Positions 1-8,900 of a stretch of 64,000 nucleotides of DNA are shown piece after piece. The first letter of the stretch is position 1; every line of letters begins with the position of its first letter. Both the position numbers and the translations under genes were made by a program. Source of the DNA: Elusimicrobiales bacterium (GTDB lineage Bacteria > Elusimicrobiota > Elusimicrobia > Elusimicrobiales > Elusimicrobiaceae); the NCBI GenBank assembly GCA_041651175.1, contig JBAZJT010000015.1, forward strand, positions 1 through 64,000, given 5' to 3'. The notes beneath the pieces are model-generated. The model searched no databases and was not told where the DNA came from. It saw only the letters and a program-made list of their open reading frames with translations.

Positions 1-139
1 ACAGAACCGCTTTTGTTGCGTTTCTTCCTGACAAACATAACTATATTTTATCAACGGGACACCCAAATTCCAATACCCCTCCGACGAGGACGGGCTGATT
101 TTAGAGAGGATTGGCGAAGTCAGGAAAAAAATTCCCTTG
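1..139. other. left-edge stretch with no supported gene
   Basis: This is the stretch downstream of the recQ stop codon at the window edge. Short open frames cross it on the plus strand, but none has a start codon, ribosome-binding site or recognisable protein motif. I see no terminator-like hairpin. It may be the tail of a gene outside the window or plain intergenic sequence. Confidence 0.4.
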
Positions 140-1975
140 TTACGAGTTCACTTGTCCGGCGGCGGATTCGGGGGAATCGCCTGCTATGACGCGCAGGAAA
201 GCGGCGCCGTAGCGCGCCATCTTGGCTTCGCCCACGCCTTTTATTTCCAGGAAAGCCTCCGGCGTCGCCGGCTTGGCGGCGGACATGTCGGCCAATGCCG
301 CGTCGTGAAACACCACATAGGGCGGCAGGCCCAGCCTGTCGGCGATAAGCCGGCGCAACTGGCGCAGCCGCGCAAACAACTCCTGGTCCGGGGATAGGGC
401 GGCCTGCTGCGCCGTTTTGGATTTTTTCCCGGCGCGGCGCGGCGGCGCGGCGGGAACGCCCAGCTGCACGCCCCCCTCCCCCCGGCAGAAGGCGCGCCCG
501 GCTTCGGTTATTTTCAAAAGGGGATAATTGTCGCGCTCTTCCACGGCCAGGAAATCCTGCACTATAAGCTGGTCTATCCAGGAGCGCACCGCCGTCCTGC
601 CGGCATCTTTGAGCAGGCCGAAAACCTTCAGCTTGTCGTGGCCGTTGCGCGAGGCGCGCCCGTCGTCTTTGCCCAGCAGCAGGTCCGACACGTATACCGA
701 GCCGAAGCGGCCTTCTGTGCGCCAGGCGGCGCTGAGGATTTTCTTTGCGGTCAGGACGGCCTCTTCCTCCGGCAGGGCTTTGGTCTCGCCGAGGCAGACA
801 TCGCAGGCATTGCAGTTTTGCGCGTCATATTCCGCGCCGAAATGCTTCGCTATCAGCCGGTGGCGGCATAAGGGCGAGACGGCGTAGCGGCCTATGCCGG
901 CTATCTGCCGTTCTATGGCCGCGCGCCGTTCCGGCGGGAGCGCGCCGTCGGCCAGCGCCAGCCGGCGGTGCATGGCAAGGTCCGGGGCCGAAAACAAAAG
1001 AACACATTCCGCCGGAAGGCCGTCGCGCCCCGCGCGGCCGGATTCCTGCTGGTAATGTTCCACCGAGCGCGGCGTGTTGGCATGTATCACATATCGCACA
1101 TTGGAGCGGTCTATGCCCATGCCGAAGGCGATTGTGGCGGCGATGACGTCTATGCGCTCGCGCACGAAGCCGTCCTGCGCCTGCGCCCGCTCCTGTGCGG
1201 AAAGGCCGGCGTGGTAAGGCGCGCAGGAAATTCCCGCACGTTTAAGCCCGCCGGCCAGCCGCTCCACCTCTTTGCGGGTTTGCGCGTAGACTATTCCCCC
1301 CTCCCCTTTGTGCCGCGACACTATGTCCAGTGTCTGCCCCAACTGGTCGCCGCGCGGGAAGGCGCGGTAAATAAGGTTGGGCCTGTCCGGGTGGCCGCAC
1401 AGCAGCGCCGGCTCGCGCAGCGCAAGCTGCCGCCGGATGTCCTGCTGGACTTCCGGCGTGGCGGTTGCGGTCAGCGCCATGCGGGCTGCCGAGGGAAACC
1501 TGTCCATCACCTGGGTGAGGCGGCGGTATTCGGGGCGGAATTCGTGGCCCCAGTGGGAGACGCAGTGCGCCTCGTCTATGGCGAAAAGAATTGGTTGCGT
1601 GGCGAATTCAAATAAATCCCCGGCCAGAAGCCTTTCGGGGCTGACATACAGAAGCTGCGTCCTGCCCGCCGCCAGGCTGCGGTAGGCGGCGCGGCGCTGT
1701 TCAGTGTCCAGGTTTGAATGCAGCGCGTCCGCCGCCAGCCCCGCCTCGCGCGCGGCGGCTGTCTGGTCGTCCATAAGCGCGATAAGCGGGGAGATGACTA
1801 CAACAAGTCCGCGCCCCGCCGCCGCAGGCAGTTGGTAGCAGAGGCTTTTGCCGCCGCCGGTGGCCATGACCAGCAGGCAGTCCCTGCCGGACAACGCGAA
1901 TTCCGCCGCTTCACGTTGCAGCGGGCGGAAAGACGAATAGCCCCAGTGCCGGCGCAGAATTTCTTCAAGTTTCAT
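140..1975 (-). CDS. recQ: ATP-dependent DNA helicase RecQ
   Basis: 3'-5' DNA helicase of the RecQ family, acting in recombination and replication-fork repair. The 611-residue protein has the full family layout. The DEAD-like helicase core carries Walker A (ATGGGKS, residues 38-44) and Walker B/DEAH (134-137), followed by the RecQ aromatic-rich stretch (HCVSHWGHEFRP). The second helicase domain contains GRAGRDG. A Cys-rich zinc-binding segment (CNACDVC) follows, then a winged-helix region and a C-terminal HRDC domain at about 530-600, preceded by a basic linker. The length is normal for bacterial RecQ. It lies 46 bp downstream of the amino-acid permease on the same strand and may be cotranscribed, although the functions are unrelated. 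Confidence 0.96.
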   Translation of the reverse strand: MKLEEILRRHWGYSSFRPLQREAAEFALSGRDCLLVMATGGGKSLCYQLPAAAGRGLVVVISPLIALMDDQTAAAREAGLAADALHSNLDTEQRRAAYRSLAAGRTQLLYVSPERLLAGDLFEFATQPILFAIDEAHCVSHWGHEFRPEYRRLTQVMDRFPSAARMALTATATPEVQQDIRRQLALREPALLCGHPDRPNLIYRAFPRGDQLGQTLDIVSRHKGEGGIVYAQTRKEVERLAGGLKRAGISCAPYHAGLSAQERAQAQDGFVRERIDVIAATIAFGMGIDRSNVRYVIHANTPRSVEHYQQESGRAGRDGLPAECVLLFSAPDLAMHRRLALADGALPPERRAAIERQIAGIGRYAVSPLCRHRLIAKHFGAEYDAQNCNACDVCLGETKALPEEEAVLTAKKILSAAWRTEGRFGSVYVSDLLLGKDDGRASRNGHDKLKVFGLLKDAGRTAVRSWIDQLIVQDFLAVEERDNYPLLKITEAGRAFCRGEGGVQLGVPAAPPRRAGKKSKTAQQAALSPDQELFARLRQLRRLIADRLGLPPYVVFHDAALADMSAAKPATPEAFLEIKGVGEAKMARYGAAFLRVIAGDSPESAAGQVNS

Positions 1976-2021
1976 GCAATTGGGCGCTGCGCGCGCATGA
2001 CCGGTTTGTCCCGCCGCAGCG

Positions 2022-3569
2022 CTATTTGGGATTGTCTTGCGGGGCGCAGCGCAGCGCGCTGTTTTTCATGCCGTAGGCGGCATATATGACAATCCCCAGA
2101 ATCATCCAGACTACAAGCCGCACCCATGTCTGCCAGGGAAGCGACGCCATCTGGCCCAGCGAAATCAGCACGCCCATCACCGGCACGAAAGGCACCAGCG
2201 GCGTCTTAAACGGGCGCGCCCGCTCCGGCTGGGTGCGGCGCAGTATCCAAATCCCCGCGCAGACTATCGCAAAAGCCAGCAATGTGCCGATGGAGACCAT
2301 TTCCCCCAGTATCCCTATGGGCAGCAGCCCGGCAAGCAATGCCGCCAGCGCGCCGGTTACCATGGTTGTTATATGCGGCGTCCTGAATTTCGGATGCACC
2401 TTGCGGAACACCGGCGGCAGCAGCCCGTCGTTGGACATGGAAAAGAATATGCGCGGCTGGCCCAGCAACAGCACCAGCATCACCGAGCTTAACCCCGCCA
2501 CCGCGCCCAGTTTCACAAACGGCCTAAGCCACATAAGCCCCTGCCCCGCGGCGTCTACGCCCACGGCCATCGGGTCCGGCACGTTGAGCAATTTGTAGCT
2601 GACTATGCCGGTAAGCGTCAGCGCGACTAGAATGTAGAGCACCGTGCACGCCGCAAGCGAGCCCAGAATTCCTATGGGCATGTCGCGCTGCGGGTTTTTG
2701 GTTTCCTGTGCGGTGGTGGAGACCGCGTCAAAGCCTATATAGGCGAAAAAGATGACGCCCGCGCCGCGCAGAATGCCGCTCCAGCCGAATTCGCCGAACG
2801 GGCCGGCATTGGGCGGTATGAAGGGCGACCAGTTGGCGGGGTTGATGAACTTGAACCCGAAGGCGATAAACATCAGCACCACCGCCACCTTTATGCCCAC
2901 GATGACGCTGTTGAATTTGGCCGATTCCTTTATGCCTACCACCAGAAGCGCCGTTACCGCCGCTATGCCAAGCATAGCGGGAAGGTTTATTATGCCCATG
3001 CAGTGCGGCAGCGCCGCCACGTCTAAGCCTTTGGCGGCGAGGGCGGAGGCCGCCTCCCGGGAGAGTATTACCCAGCCCTGTCCCGGCGCCTGCACCAGAT
3101 GCGCGCCGCAGGCGTTGGTAAGCTCCGGCGGCAGGTTTATGCCGAAATCGCGCAGGAAGCTTACCACATATCCCGACCAGCCCACCGCCACCGTGGCCGC
3201 GCCGAAAAGATATTCCAGTATCAGGTCCCAGCCGATTATCCAAGCGGCAAGCTCGCCCAGAGTTGCATAGGCGTAGGTGTAGGCGCTGCCCGCCACCGGC
3301 AGCATGGCGGCGAATTCCGCGTAGCAAAGCCCCGCGAAAGCGCAGCCGAATGCGGAGAAAATGAAGGATAAAACTATGCCGGGGCCGGCATACTGCGCGG
3401 CGGCCTGGCCGGTAAGCACGAAAATCCCCGCGCCTATGATGCCGCCTATTCCAAGCAGCGTCAGGTCCAGCGCGGTCAGGCTTTTCTTCAGAGAATGGTC
3501 TTTGTCCGAGGAAAGACAGATAAGTTCGTCTATTGATTTGACCTGAAACAGCTTTTTCCCGATGCTCAT
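2022..3569 (-). CDS. APC-family amino-acid permease (CAT/YfnA-like)
   Basis: Inner-membrane amino-acid transporter of the APC superfamily, cationic amino acid transporter branch. The N-terminal cytoplasmic stretch (HSLKKSLTALDLTLLGIGGIIGAGIF) is the family signature: the unwound GIGGIIGAGIF of TM1 binds the substrate alpha-amino and carboxyl groups. About 12 to 14 hydrophobic segments follow, with the conserved FFAYIGFDAVSTTAQE in the middle. The length of 515 residues is typical. The substrate cannot be read from sequence; cationic or broad neutral amino acids are both plausible. The gene starts 63 bp after the FKBP gene and precedes recQ, all on the minus strand. Confidence 0.92.
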   Translation of the reverse strand: MSIGKKLFQVKSIDELICLSSDKDHSLKKSLTALDLTLLGIGGIIGAGIFVLTGQAAAQYAGPGIVLSFIFSAFGCAFAGLCYAEFAAMLPVAGSAYTYAYATLGELAAWIIGWDLILEYLFGAATVAVGWSGYVVSFLRDFGINLPPELTNACGAHLVQAPGQGWVILSREAASALAAKGLDVAALPHCMGIINLPAMLGIAAVTALLVVGIKESAKFNSVIVGIKVAVVLMFIAFGFKFINPANWSPFIPPNAGPFGEFGWSGILRGAGVIFFAYIGFDAVSTTAQETKNPQRDMPIGILGSLAACTVLYILVALTLTGIVSYKLLNVPDPMAVGVDAAGQGLMWLRPFVKLGAVAGLSSVMLVLLLGQPRIFFSMSNDGLLPPVFRKVHPKFRTPHITTMVTGALAALLAGLLPIGILGEMVSIGTLLAFAIVCAGIWILRRTQPERARPFKTPLVPFVPVMGVLISLGQMASLPWQTWVRLVVWMILGIVIYAAYGMKNSALRCAPQDNPK

Positions 3570-3632
3570 GCGCGGCCTCCGATAAAACAGCGGCGGGCGG
3601 AGTTTGCTCCGCCCGCCGCATCGCTCAATGGT

Positions 3633-4442
3633 TTATTTGTCCGTCTTTTTGTCCGCCGCGGGCTGCGCGGAAGCCGCCGGAGCGGCGGGAGCCTGGGCCG
3701 GCGCCGCTTCCTGCGGGGCGGCCGGCGGCATGATCTCAAGCAGTTCCACTTCAAAAACCAGCGTCGCGCCGCCGGGTATTTTGGGGCGGCGTCCTTCGTC
3801 GCGGTAGGCGGTATCGGAGGGGCAGACCAGTTTGGCCTTGCCGCCGGCTTTCATTTTCTGCAGCGCCTCGGCCCAGCAGGGTATTATGCCCTGGAGCGGA
3901 AACACCGCCGGCGTGCCGCGCTTTACCGAACTGTCAAAAACCCGGCCGTCTATAAGCGTGCCGTGATAATGCACTTTCACGGTGTCGGTAATCGCGGGAG
4001 ATGCGCCTGTGCCCTCTTTAACCGGCACTATGACCACGCCGTCCGGCAGAACCGCCGCGCCCTTTTCCTGGGCGGCCTTGCCGGCGAATTTTTTGCCCTT
4101 TTCCTTCATGAGGGCGATATGTTTCGGGCTTCTGTCCTGCGCCATGGTTTCTATGTCTTTTTGCGCGTCCTCGAAATTCTTTGCCGGTTTTTTGCCCTGG
4201 GCCGCGTCGGCGAAACCTTTCTGTACCTTTGCGTATTCATCGGGGGTGAGCATGAATATGTCCAGCCCCTGCCCCGCCCAGTATCCGAGCGAGTAGAACA
4301 CGCTGTCTCCCGCCTTCTGTTCGGCCTTGGGAGCGCTTTTGGCCTTTTCCGCTGTTTTTACCGCGGCAGCGCCGGCTTGCGCCGATGCCAGCACCGGGCA
4401 CGCAACCGCCGCCGCGATAGCAAATGACAATGTTCTCATCAT
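3633..4442 (-). CDS. FKBP-type peptidyl-prolyl isomerase, exported
   Basis: Periplasmic folding catalyst that isomerises Xaa-Pro bonds. Residues 1-22 form a signal peptide (hydrophobic run ending ASA-QA). An alpha-helical FKBP_N-type dimerisation region spans about 45-125. The FKBP_C catalytic domain spans about 130-235 and contains VKVHYHGTLIDGRVFDSS, the IIPCWAEALQKMKAGGKA segment and the ending TLVFEVELLEI. The typical Trp of the active-site floor (IPGW) appears as IPCW. The C-terminal tail from about residue 236 is low-complexity Ala/Pro ending in Lys-rich residues, longer than in Mip or FkpA. It probably assists outer-membrane or secreted proteins such as those encoded just downstream in this window (inference). 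Confidence 0.93.
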   Translation of the reverse strand: MMRTLSFAIAAAVACPVLASAQAGAAAVKTAEKAKSAPKAEQKAGDSVFYSLGYWAGQGLDIFMLTPDEYAKVQKGFADAAQGKKPAKNFEDAQKDIETMAQDRSPKHIALMKEKGKKFAGKAAQEKGAAVLPDGVVIVPVKEGTGASPAITDTVKVHYHGTLIDGRVFDSSVKRGTPAVFPLQGIIPCWAEALQKMKAGGKAKLVCPSDTAYRDEGRRPKIPGGATLVFEVELLEIMPPAAPQEAAPAQAPAAPAASAQPAADKKTDK

Positions 4443-4548
4443 ATTCCCCTTGTCTTACCCGTTTTCCTGCTGCGGCAACGGGTTTAAGATATGCGCCAAT
4501 TTCATGCGCGCATTTCCTGTTACTCTACAAAATGCGGCGCGCAAAAGC

Positions 4549-4579
4549 AAAAAAACGCGCCGCCAGCCGCCGATGCGCG
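4549..4579 (-). terminator. possible rho-independent terminator
   Basis: Read on the minus strand, a GC-rich stretch with inverted CGCGC/GCGCG arms is followed by seven T residues. It lies just past the stop codon of the small holin-like gene and before the FKBP gene. The arms are only five base pairs around a 14-nt GC-rich loop, so the call is weak. Confidence 0.35.
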
Positions 4580-4586
4580 GCAACTG

Positions 4587-4844
4587 CTATTCGCTCGCGC
4601 CGGAAAACTTGTTGTAAAGCCAGGCGACCAGCAGGCCGCCGATGCCGGCATCGGCAAAGCCCCATATCCCGCCGACAATGCTGCCCGCAAAAGTGGGCTT
4701 GTAGCCGATGTAGAAAGTTGACATCGCCTGCGCTATGCCGTTGCCCCAGCCGCAGAAAATGTTTATCAGGCCAAGCAGGAATATGCTTGCGCCCCACACG
4801 ATGCCAAGGCTGAGCGCGAACGCGCGCTCATTGAGTTTATTCAT
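4587..4844 (-). CDS. small holin-like membrane protein
   Basis: An 85-residue protein with two hydrophobic segments, about 9-28 and 47-75, separated by a short polar stretch (YIGYKPTFAGS). The second segment is Gly-rich and ends WLYNKF. The pattern resembles short chromosomal proteins annotated as bacteriophage holin in Elusimicrobiota and Omnitrophota-like genomes. Nothing phage-like surrounds it, so a lysis role is unsupported. The start at 4844 is preferred over an upstream in-frame ATG at 4886 because a purine-rich GAGAGGGA lies about 7 nt upstream and the hydrophobic part starts soon after. It may be a structural or regulatory membrane peptide. Confidence 0.7.
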   Translation of the reverse strand: MNKLNERAFALSLGIVWGASIFLLGLINIFCGWGNGIAQAMSTFYIGYKPTFAGSIVGGIWGFADAGIGGLLVAWLYNKFSGASE

Positions 4845-4898
4845 ACTATCCCTCTCTGTTCGTTGATTTGCGGTCGCGGTGGGCATGCGCTCCCCGGC

Positions 4899-5936
4899 CT
4901 ATTGAGCGGCAGCCGACGGCGCTATTTCTTGGAATTCGCTGAACACCGTCTTGTCCTTGCGCTGGAACACAGGCAGCCAGTACGGGAAGTCAAAGCTCAG
5001 CGAAATTCTGTGGGTGTAGCCCAGTTCCCCCATCGGCACGAATGCGTAGTCCAGGTTGAAAAATTGCAGGCCTATGCCCGCGCCAAGCGAAATGCCGCTT
5101 GCTCCGCCGGTTATCTTCATCTGCTGCGAGTTGATGCCGGCGCGCAGGCTCAGGCGCATGTTTTCCTGGGCAATGGTGCTGTATTGGGCTCCCAGTGTGA
5201 AATAATATGGCCCGGCTTTCTGCAGCACCAAATCGCTTGCCACCAGAAAATCCGGGAACGGCGATATGGAGCCGCCCAGCTTTACGTTAAGTGGCAGCGG
5301 ATCCACCTGCTGGTCAAACTGCGGGCCGCGCCCGAGATTTTGCAGCACAAAGCCAAGCCGGTACGGCAATTCGGAAAAATAATAGGCCATGAGGCCGAAA
5401 TCCATCATATAGGCGCTGGCGGATTCCATTATCCGGGAGTTGACATACCGCATGGTAACACCCATGGACACGTCGTGATCCTTGTCCGACAGTTCCAATA
5501 TGGCGCGGCTGTATGTGAGATTGTATGCCATGTCGCGCGGGCTGAAAGTGGAGCCGGTCAACGTGCCGTCCATGTCCGCATAGGGGATGTCGCCTATGTT
5601 GGTCATCAGCAGCGAGGCGCCCAGGACCGAGTAATAGTTAAGCCTCTGCGCATACGCCATGTACTGGTATGAGATGTCCGCCGCGTAGTTTGCGCGCATG
5701 AAGGTTGCGGAATATTTGTTGGTCTGCACCAATCCTGCGGGATTCCAGTAGCAGGCGGAGGCGCCTTCGGCCACTGCGGTATACGCCCCCCCCATGCCGG
5801 CGGCTTTGGCGTCCACTCCCAAGTTCAGAAAATCCATCGCCGCGGTGCCGGCGTTGTTGACGGTGAACGCCTGCGCCCGCGCCTGCTGGGCCAGCGCGGC
5901 CAGCGCGCACAGCGACGCCAAAAGGAGGCGGCTCAT
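4899..5936 (-). CDS. PorV/PorQ-family outer-membrane barrel protein (module 1)
   Basis: A 345-residue outer-membrane protein with a signal peptide (1-21, ending QARAQA). It shows the PorV/PorQ signature near the N-terminus: FLNLGVDAKAAGMGGAYTA, then ACYWNPAGL. The rest alternates short amphipathic strands as in a FadL-like beta-barrel. In type IX secretion systems PorV binds the C-terminal domain of cargo and shuttles it at the outer membrane; PorQ and related proteins are paralogues. The start codon overlaps the stop of the upstream giant kelch protein by 4 bp (ATGA), so the two are translationally coupled. A second member of the family lies at 12243-13418 in the same arrangement. A dedicated partnership with the preceding cargo is my inference. 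Confidence 0.88.
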   Translation of the reverse strand: MSRLLLASLCALAALAQQARAQAFTVNNAGTAAMDFLNLGVDAKAAGMGGAYTAVAEGASACYWNPAGLVQTNKYSATFMRANYAADISYQYMAYAQRLNYYSVLGASLLMTNIGDIPYADMDGTLTGSTFSPRDMAYNLTYSRAILELSDKDHDVSMGVTMRYVNSRIMESASAYMMDFGLMAYYFSELPYRLGFVLQNLGRGPQFDQQVDPLPLNVKLGGSISPFPDFLVASDLVLQKAGPYYFTLGAQYSTIAQENMRLSLRAGINSQQMKITGGASGISLGAGIGLQFFNLDYAFVPMGELGYTHRISLSFDFPYWLPVFQRKDKTVFSEFQEIAPSAAAQ

Positions 5937-8900
5937 CTTTCCACCGCCAGCTTGAGAATTTTAGAGCCGCCCGCCCCGTTGAGCACCGCCAGATATACCC
6001 CGCTGGCAACGTCGGCGCCGCCGGAATTCTTGCCCGGCCAGGAAATAGCGGTGGACCCCGCGCCTTCCCATACTTTGACCCCGCTGAGCGTGTATATCCG
6101 CACCGAAGTGTTCGGCGGCAGATTGCGGAAAGTAACCGAGCCCTGCCCCCTGTTGGGATAGAACGGATTGGGCGATACGTACGCGGAGTCCAGATTGGTT
6201 ATGGGCGCAGGTTGTATGATTTGCAGTCTGGAGACTCTGTCCAGCGCCACGGAAAATTGTTTCGCGGATGAATTTACTGTGGTTTGCATCGGCTTGCATT
6301 GGTTAACATCATTTAACCGCGCCAGCGCAAGCAGACTTTTGTCGGTTATTGCGGCAAACTCGTCTGCGGTGTTGTTTGTGGAATAACCTATGGTGATTTG
6401 CAGCGGCGTGCGCGGCTGTATATTGTCAGTCGTGTATATTGAAAACGACGGGCATGTGGTGGAGGCGGTCACGCCGTGATTGCAGACATGGCTGGCTCCG
6501 GTTCCCACGCAGGTGTCGGTGCCGAATGCGTCCTCCGAAACCGCAACCAACGTGGCGGTTGACAAAAACGCGCCTGCCGGTACGGTAAGCTGCAAAGTCC
6601 GCCCGTCGGTAAACGCGCCGGAGAGCTGCCCATCCCCCGCCGCCAGCACCAGTGAGCCTGCCGGCGCGCACTGCCCCGACCCTTTGCACGGCCCCGCGCC
6701 GGTAACAATATAGCCGTTTGGGAACAGCGGCGTAACCAGAGTGTTCACGCCCGCCTTGTTTTGCGTCATTACGGAGAAATAATAGGTGGATTGCGAGCGC
6801 AGCCCCGTAACCACATAAGTGGAAAGCGTCAGGTTGGTGGATGTGTCCACCAGCAGCTGGAAAGTGCCGGAAGTCCCGGACGGGTCGGTGGACATGTAGA
6901 TTATATACTGGGTGTAATCGGGATTTTTCTGCGGGTCCCACACCAGCTTTGCTGTGGACGCGGTGACTTCAGCGGCGACAAATCCGGTGTTGCCCGGCGC
7001 CTGGGCGCGGGTGTATGTGGAGGTGGTCAGATACACCGGCGGAGTGGTTTGCACCTCCTGGGTGTTTACCGCGGTAACCCTCATGGCATAGCTGGTATTT
7101 GGGATAAGCGTCGTCGCAGCTCCGGTTATGGGCGCGGTGCTGGGTGCGGTTTGTGCTATGGTTTCGGTGAATATCTCGCTGGTGGATGAGAACGCCGCGT
7201 CAGTTGAAATTTCCAGTATGTATGTTGTTCCGGGCGGGTTGTGTATGGCGTACCAAGTGCCGGTCATGCTGGATTCGGACACCGTTACCGCCTGCGTCGG
7301 ATGCGGGGTGGCCGGTTCCGCCATTGTATAGGTGGTCGGGCTGGAGACCAACGCGGTCTGCATGTCGCAGTTTAAATTGTTGCAGGTCTGCACCATTATG
7401 GAATAGGCCGTGTTGGGCAAGAGGCCGCCCTCGTTGTAGAAAGGCGTGTAATCGGCGGGTATGATGGCTATGCTGCTGGAGGTGGACGTGAATATCCTGT
7501 AGGCGTACGGTGTGGTGGTGGAGGCCGCCGGAACAGCGGCATTCCAGTTCCAGTGCACCACGGTGGAACTGAAAGCCACGCCGTTGATGGTTTCCGGCGC
7601 GCTGATTGCAAGCGCCGGCAGCGGAGTGCCGACATACAGCGGCCATGCGTTGGAGTATTGCGCGTTCTCTCCCACGCGGAACTGGTACCAGCCGTTGGGC
7701 AGATTGGGAATGTCTATGGTTATGGAGGACGGCAAAAGCGACCAGTTTGCCAGGCTGTCCGCCGGGTGGTAGGTGTCTGTGGACAAAAGCGCGGTCGCGT
7801 ACACGTAGGTGCTCAGGTCCAGCATGTAGCCGCTGGGCGTGTCTGTCATGTATATGCAGACGCGCGGATGGTTGTGGGAGGTGTTGCTTGTCCCCCCGCC
7901 GGAGGCTTCCGTTATGCCGAAAAACGTTGTTGTCGCGCTGCGCAGCGTTATCGGCGCGCCGGTGTTGCTGTATACGGTGGTGTCGGCTGAAAGCTCCGTG
8001 GGGCTGCGCATAAGAGGCGGGTCGGTGGCGTCGCGCGGTTCCATGAAATAGGATGTTTCCGTGCTGGGCAGATAATGGTGGTTGCCGTCGTATCCGCCGG
8101 CAATTATCATGTTCCCGTCCGGCATGATGGTGGTGGTGTGGTCCACCCTGGAAACGCCAAGTTCATATGATGAGCCTGGTTGATTGAGAATGCGGCCAAT
8201 CATAGTGTTGGGAAGTTCCGTGTATTGCAACGACACTATGCCCTGAGCCTGAACGAGCGATGAATCCGCCCCCGCCGCGCTGGCTCTTGCCCCGCCGATG
8301 AACATGATGTTCCCGTTTGGCAGCAGAGTGGCGGTATGACGATAACGCGGAACGTCCACGCGGTCCTGCACGGATGGTGTTTCCAGATCGTACTTTACCG
8401 GGAAATTCATCTGCGTCCAGGTGTCTGTGTCCGGGTCATATATTTCCTCGCTGAAAATTTCGCCCAGATTATTGCTTCCCCCTGCCACAAGGACGTTGCC
8501 GAATCTTGTCAGTGTGGCCGTGTGGTAATAGCGCGCCGTGTTCATGGCATGGACCGCTGTCCATGTATTGGCGGCGGGATTGTATATTTCTGCGGATGAC
8601 AATGCCTGCCCGCCGTTGTATCCGCCGGCGACAAGTATTCTGCCATCATGCAATATCGTGGCGGTGTGGTAGGTTCGCGCCGCGTTCATGGAGGCCAGCG
8701 TTACCCATGCTGCGGTGCTCACCTGTGTCGCGGGGTTTACAGTTGAGAAATAAACCTCGCAGGAGGAGGTGTAACTGCCGCTGTTGGCCCTGCCGCCCAT
8801 GACCATGACTCTTCCGGCGTACGGCCCTGACGGCAGAAGCACTGTGGTATGGCCCTGCCTTGCCGTGTTCATGGAGGATGTTTGCACGAAAGCGTTGGCT

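Noticed and set aside
2752..3270. Plus-strand frames opposite the APC permease
   Set aside because: They are mirror frames of a membrane-protein gene, with no ribosome-binding site and no family resemblance.
4587..4844. Prophage remnant suggested by the holin-like protein
   Set aside because: No terminase, capsid, tail, integrase or lysin gene nearby.
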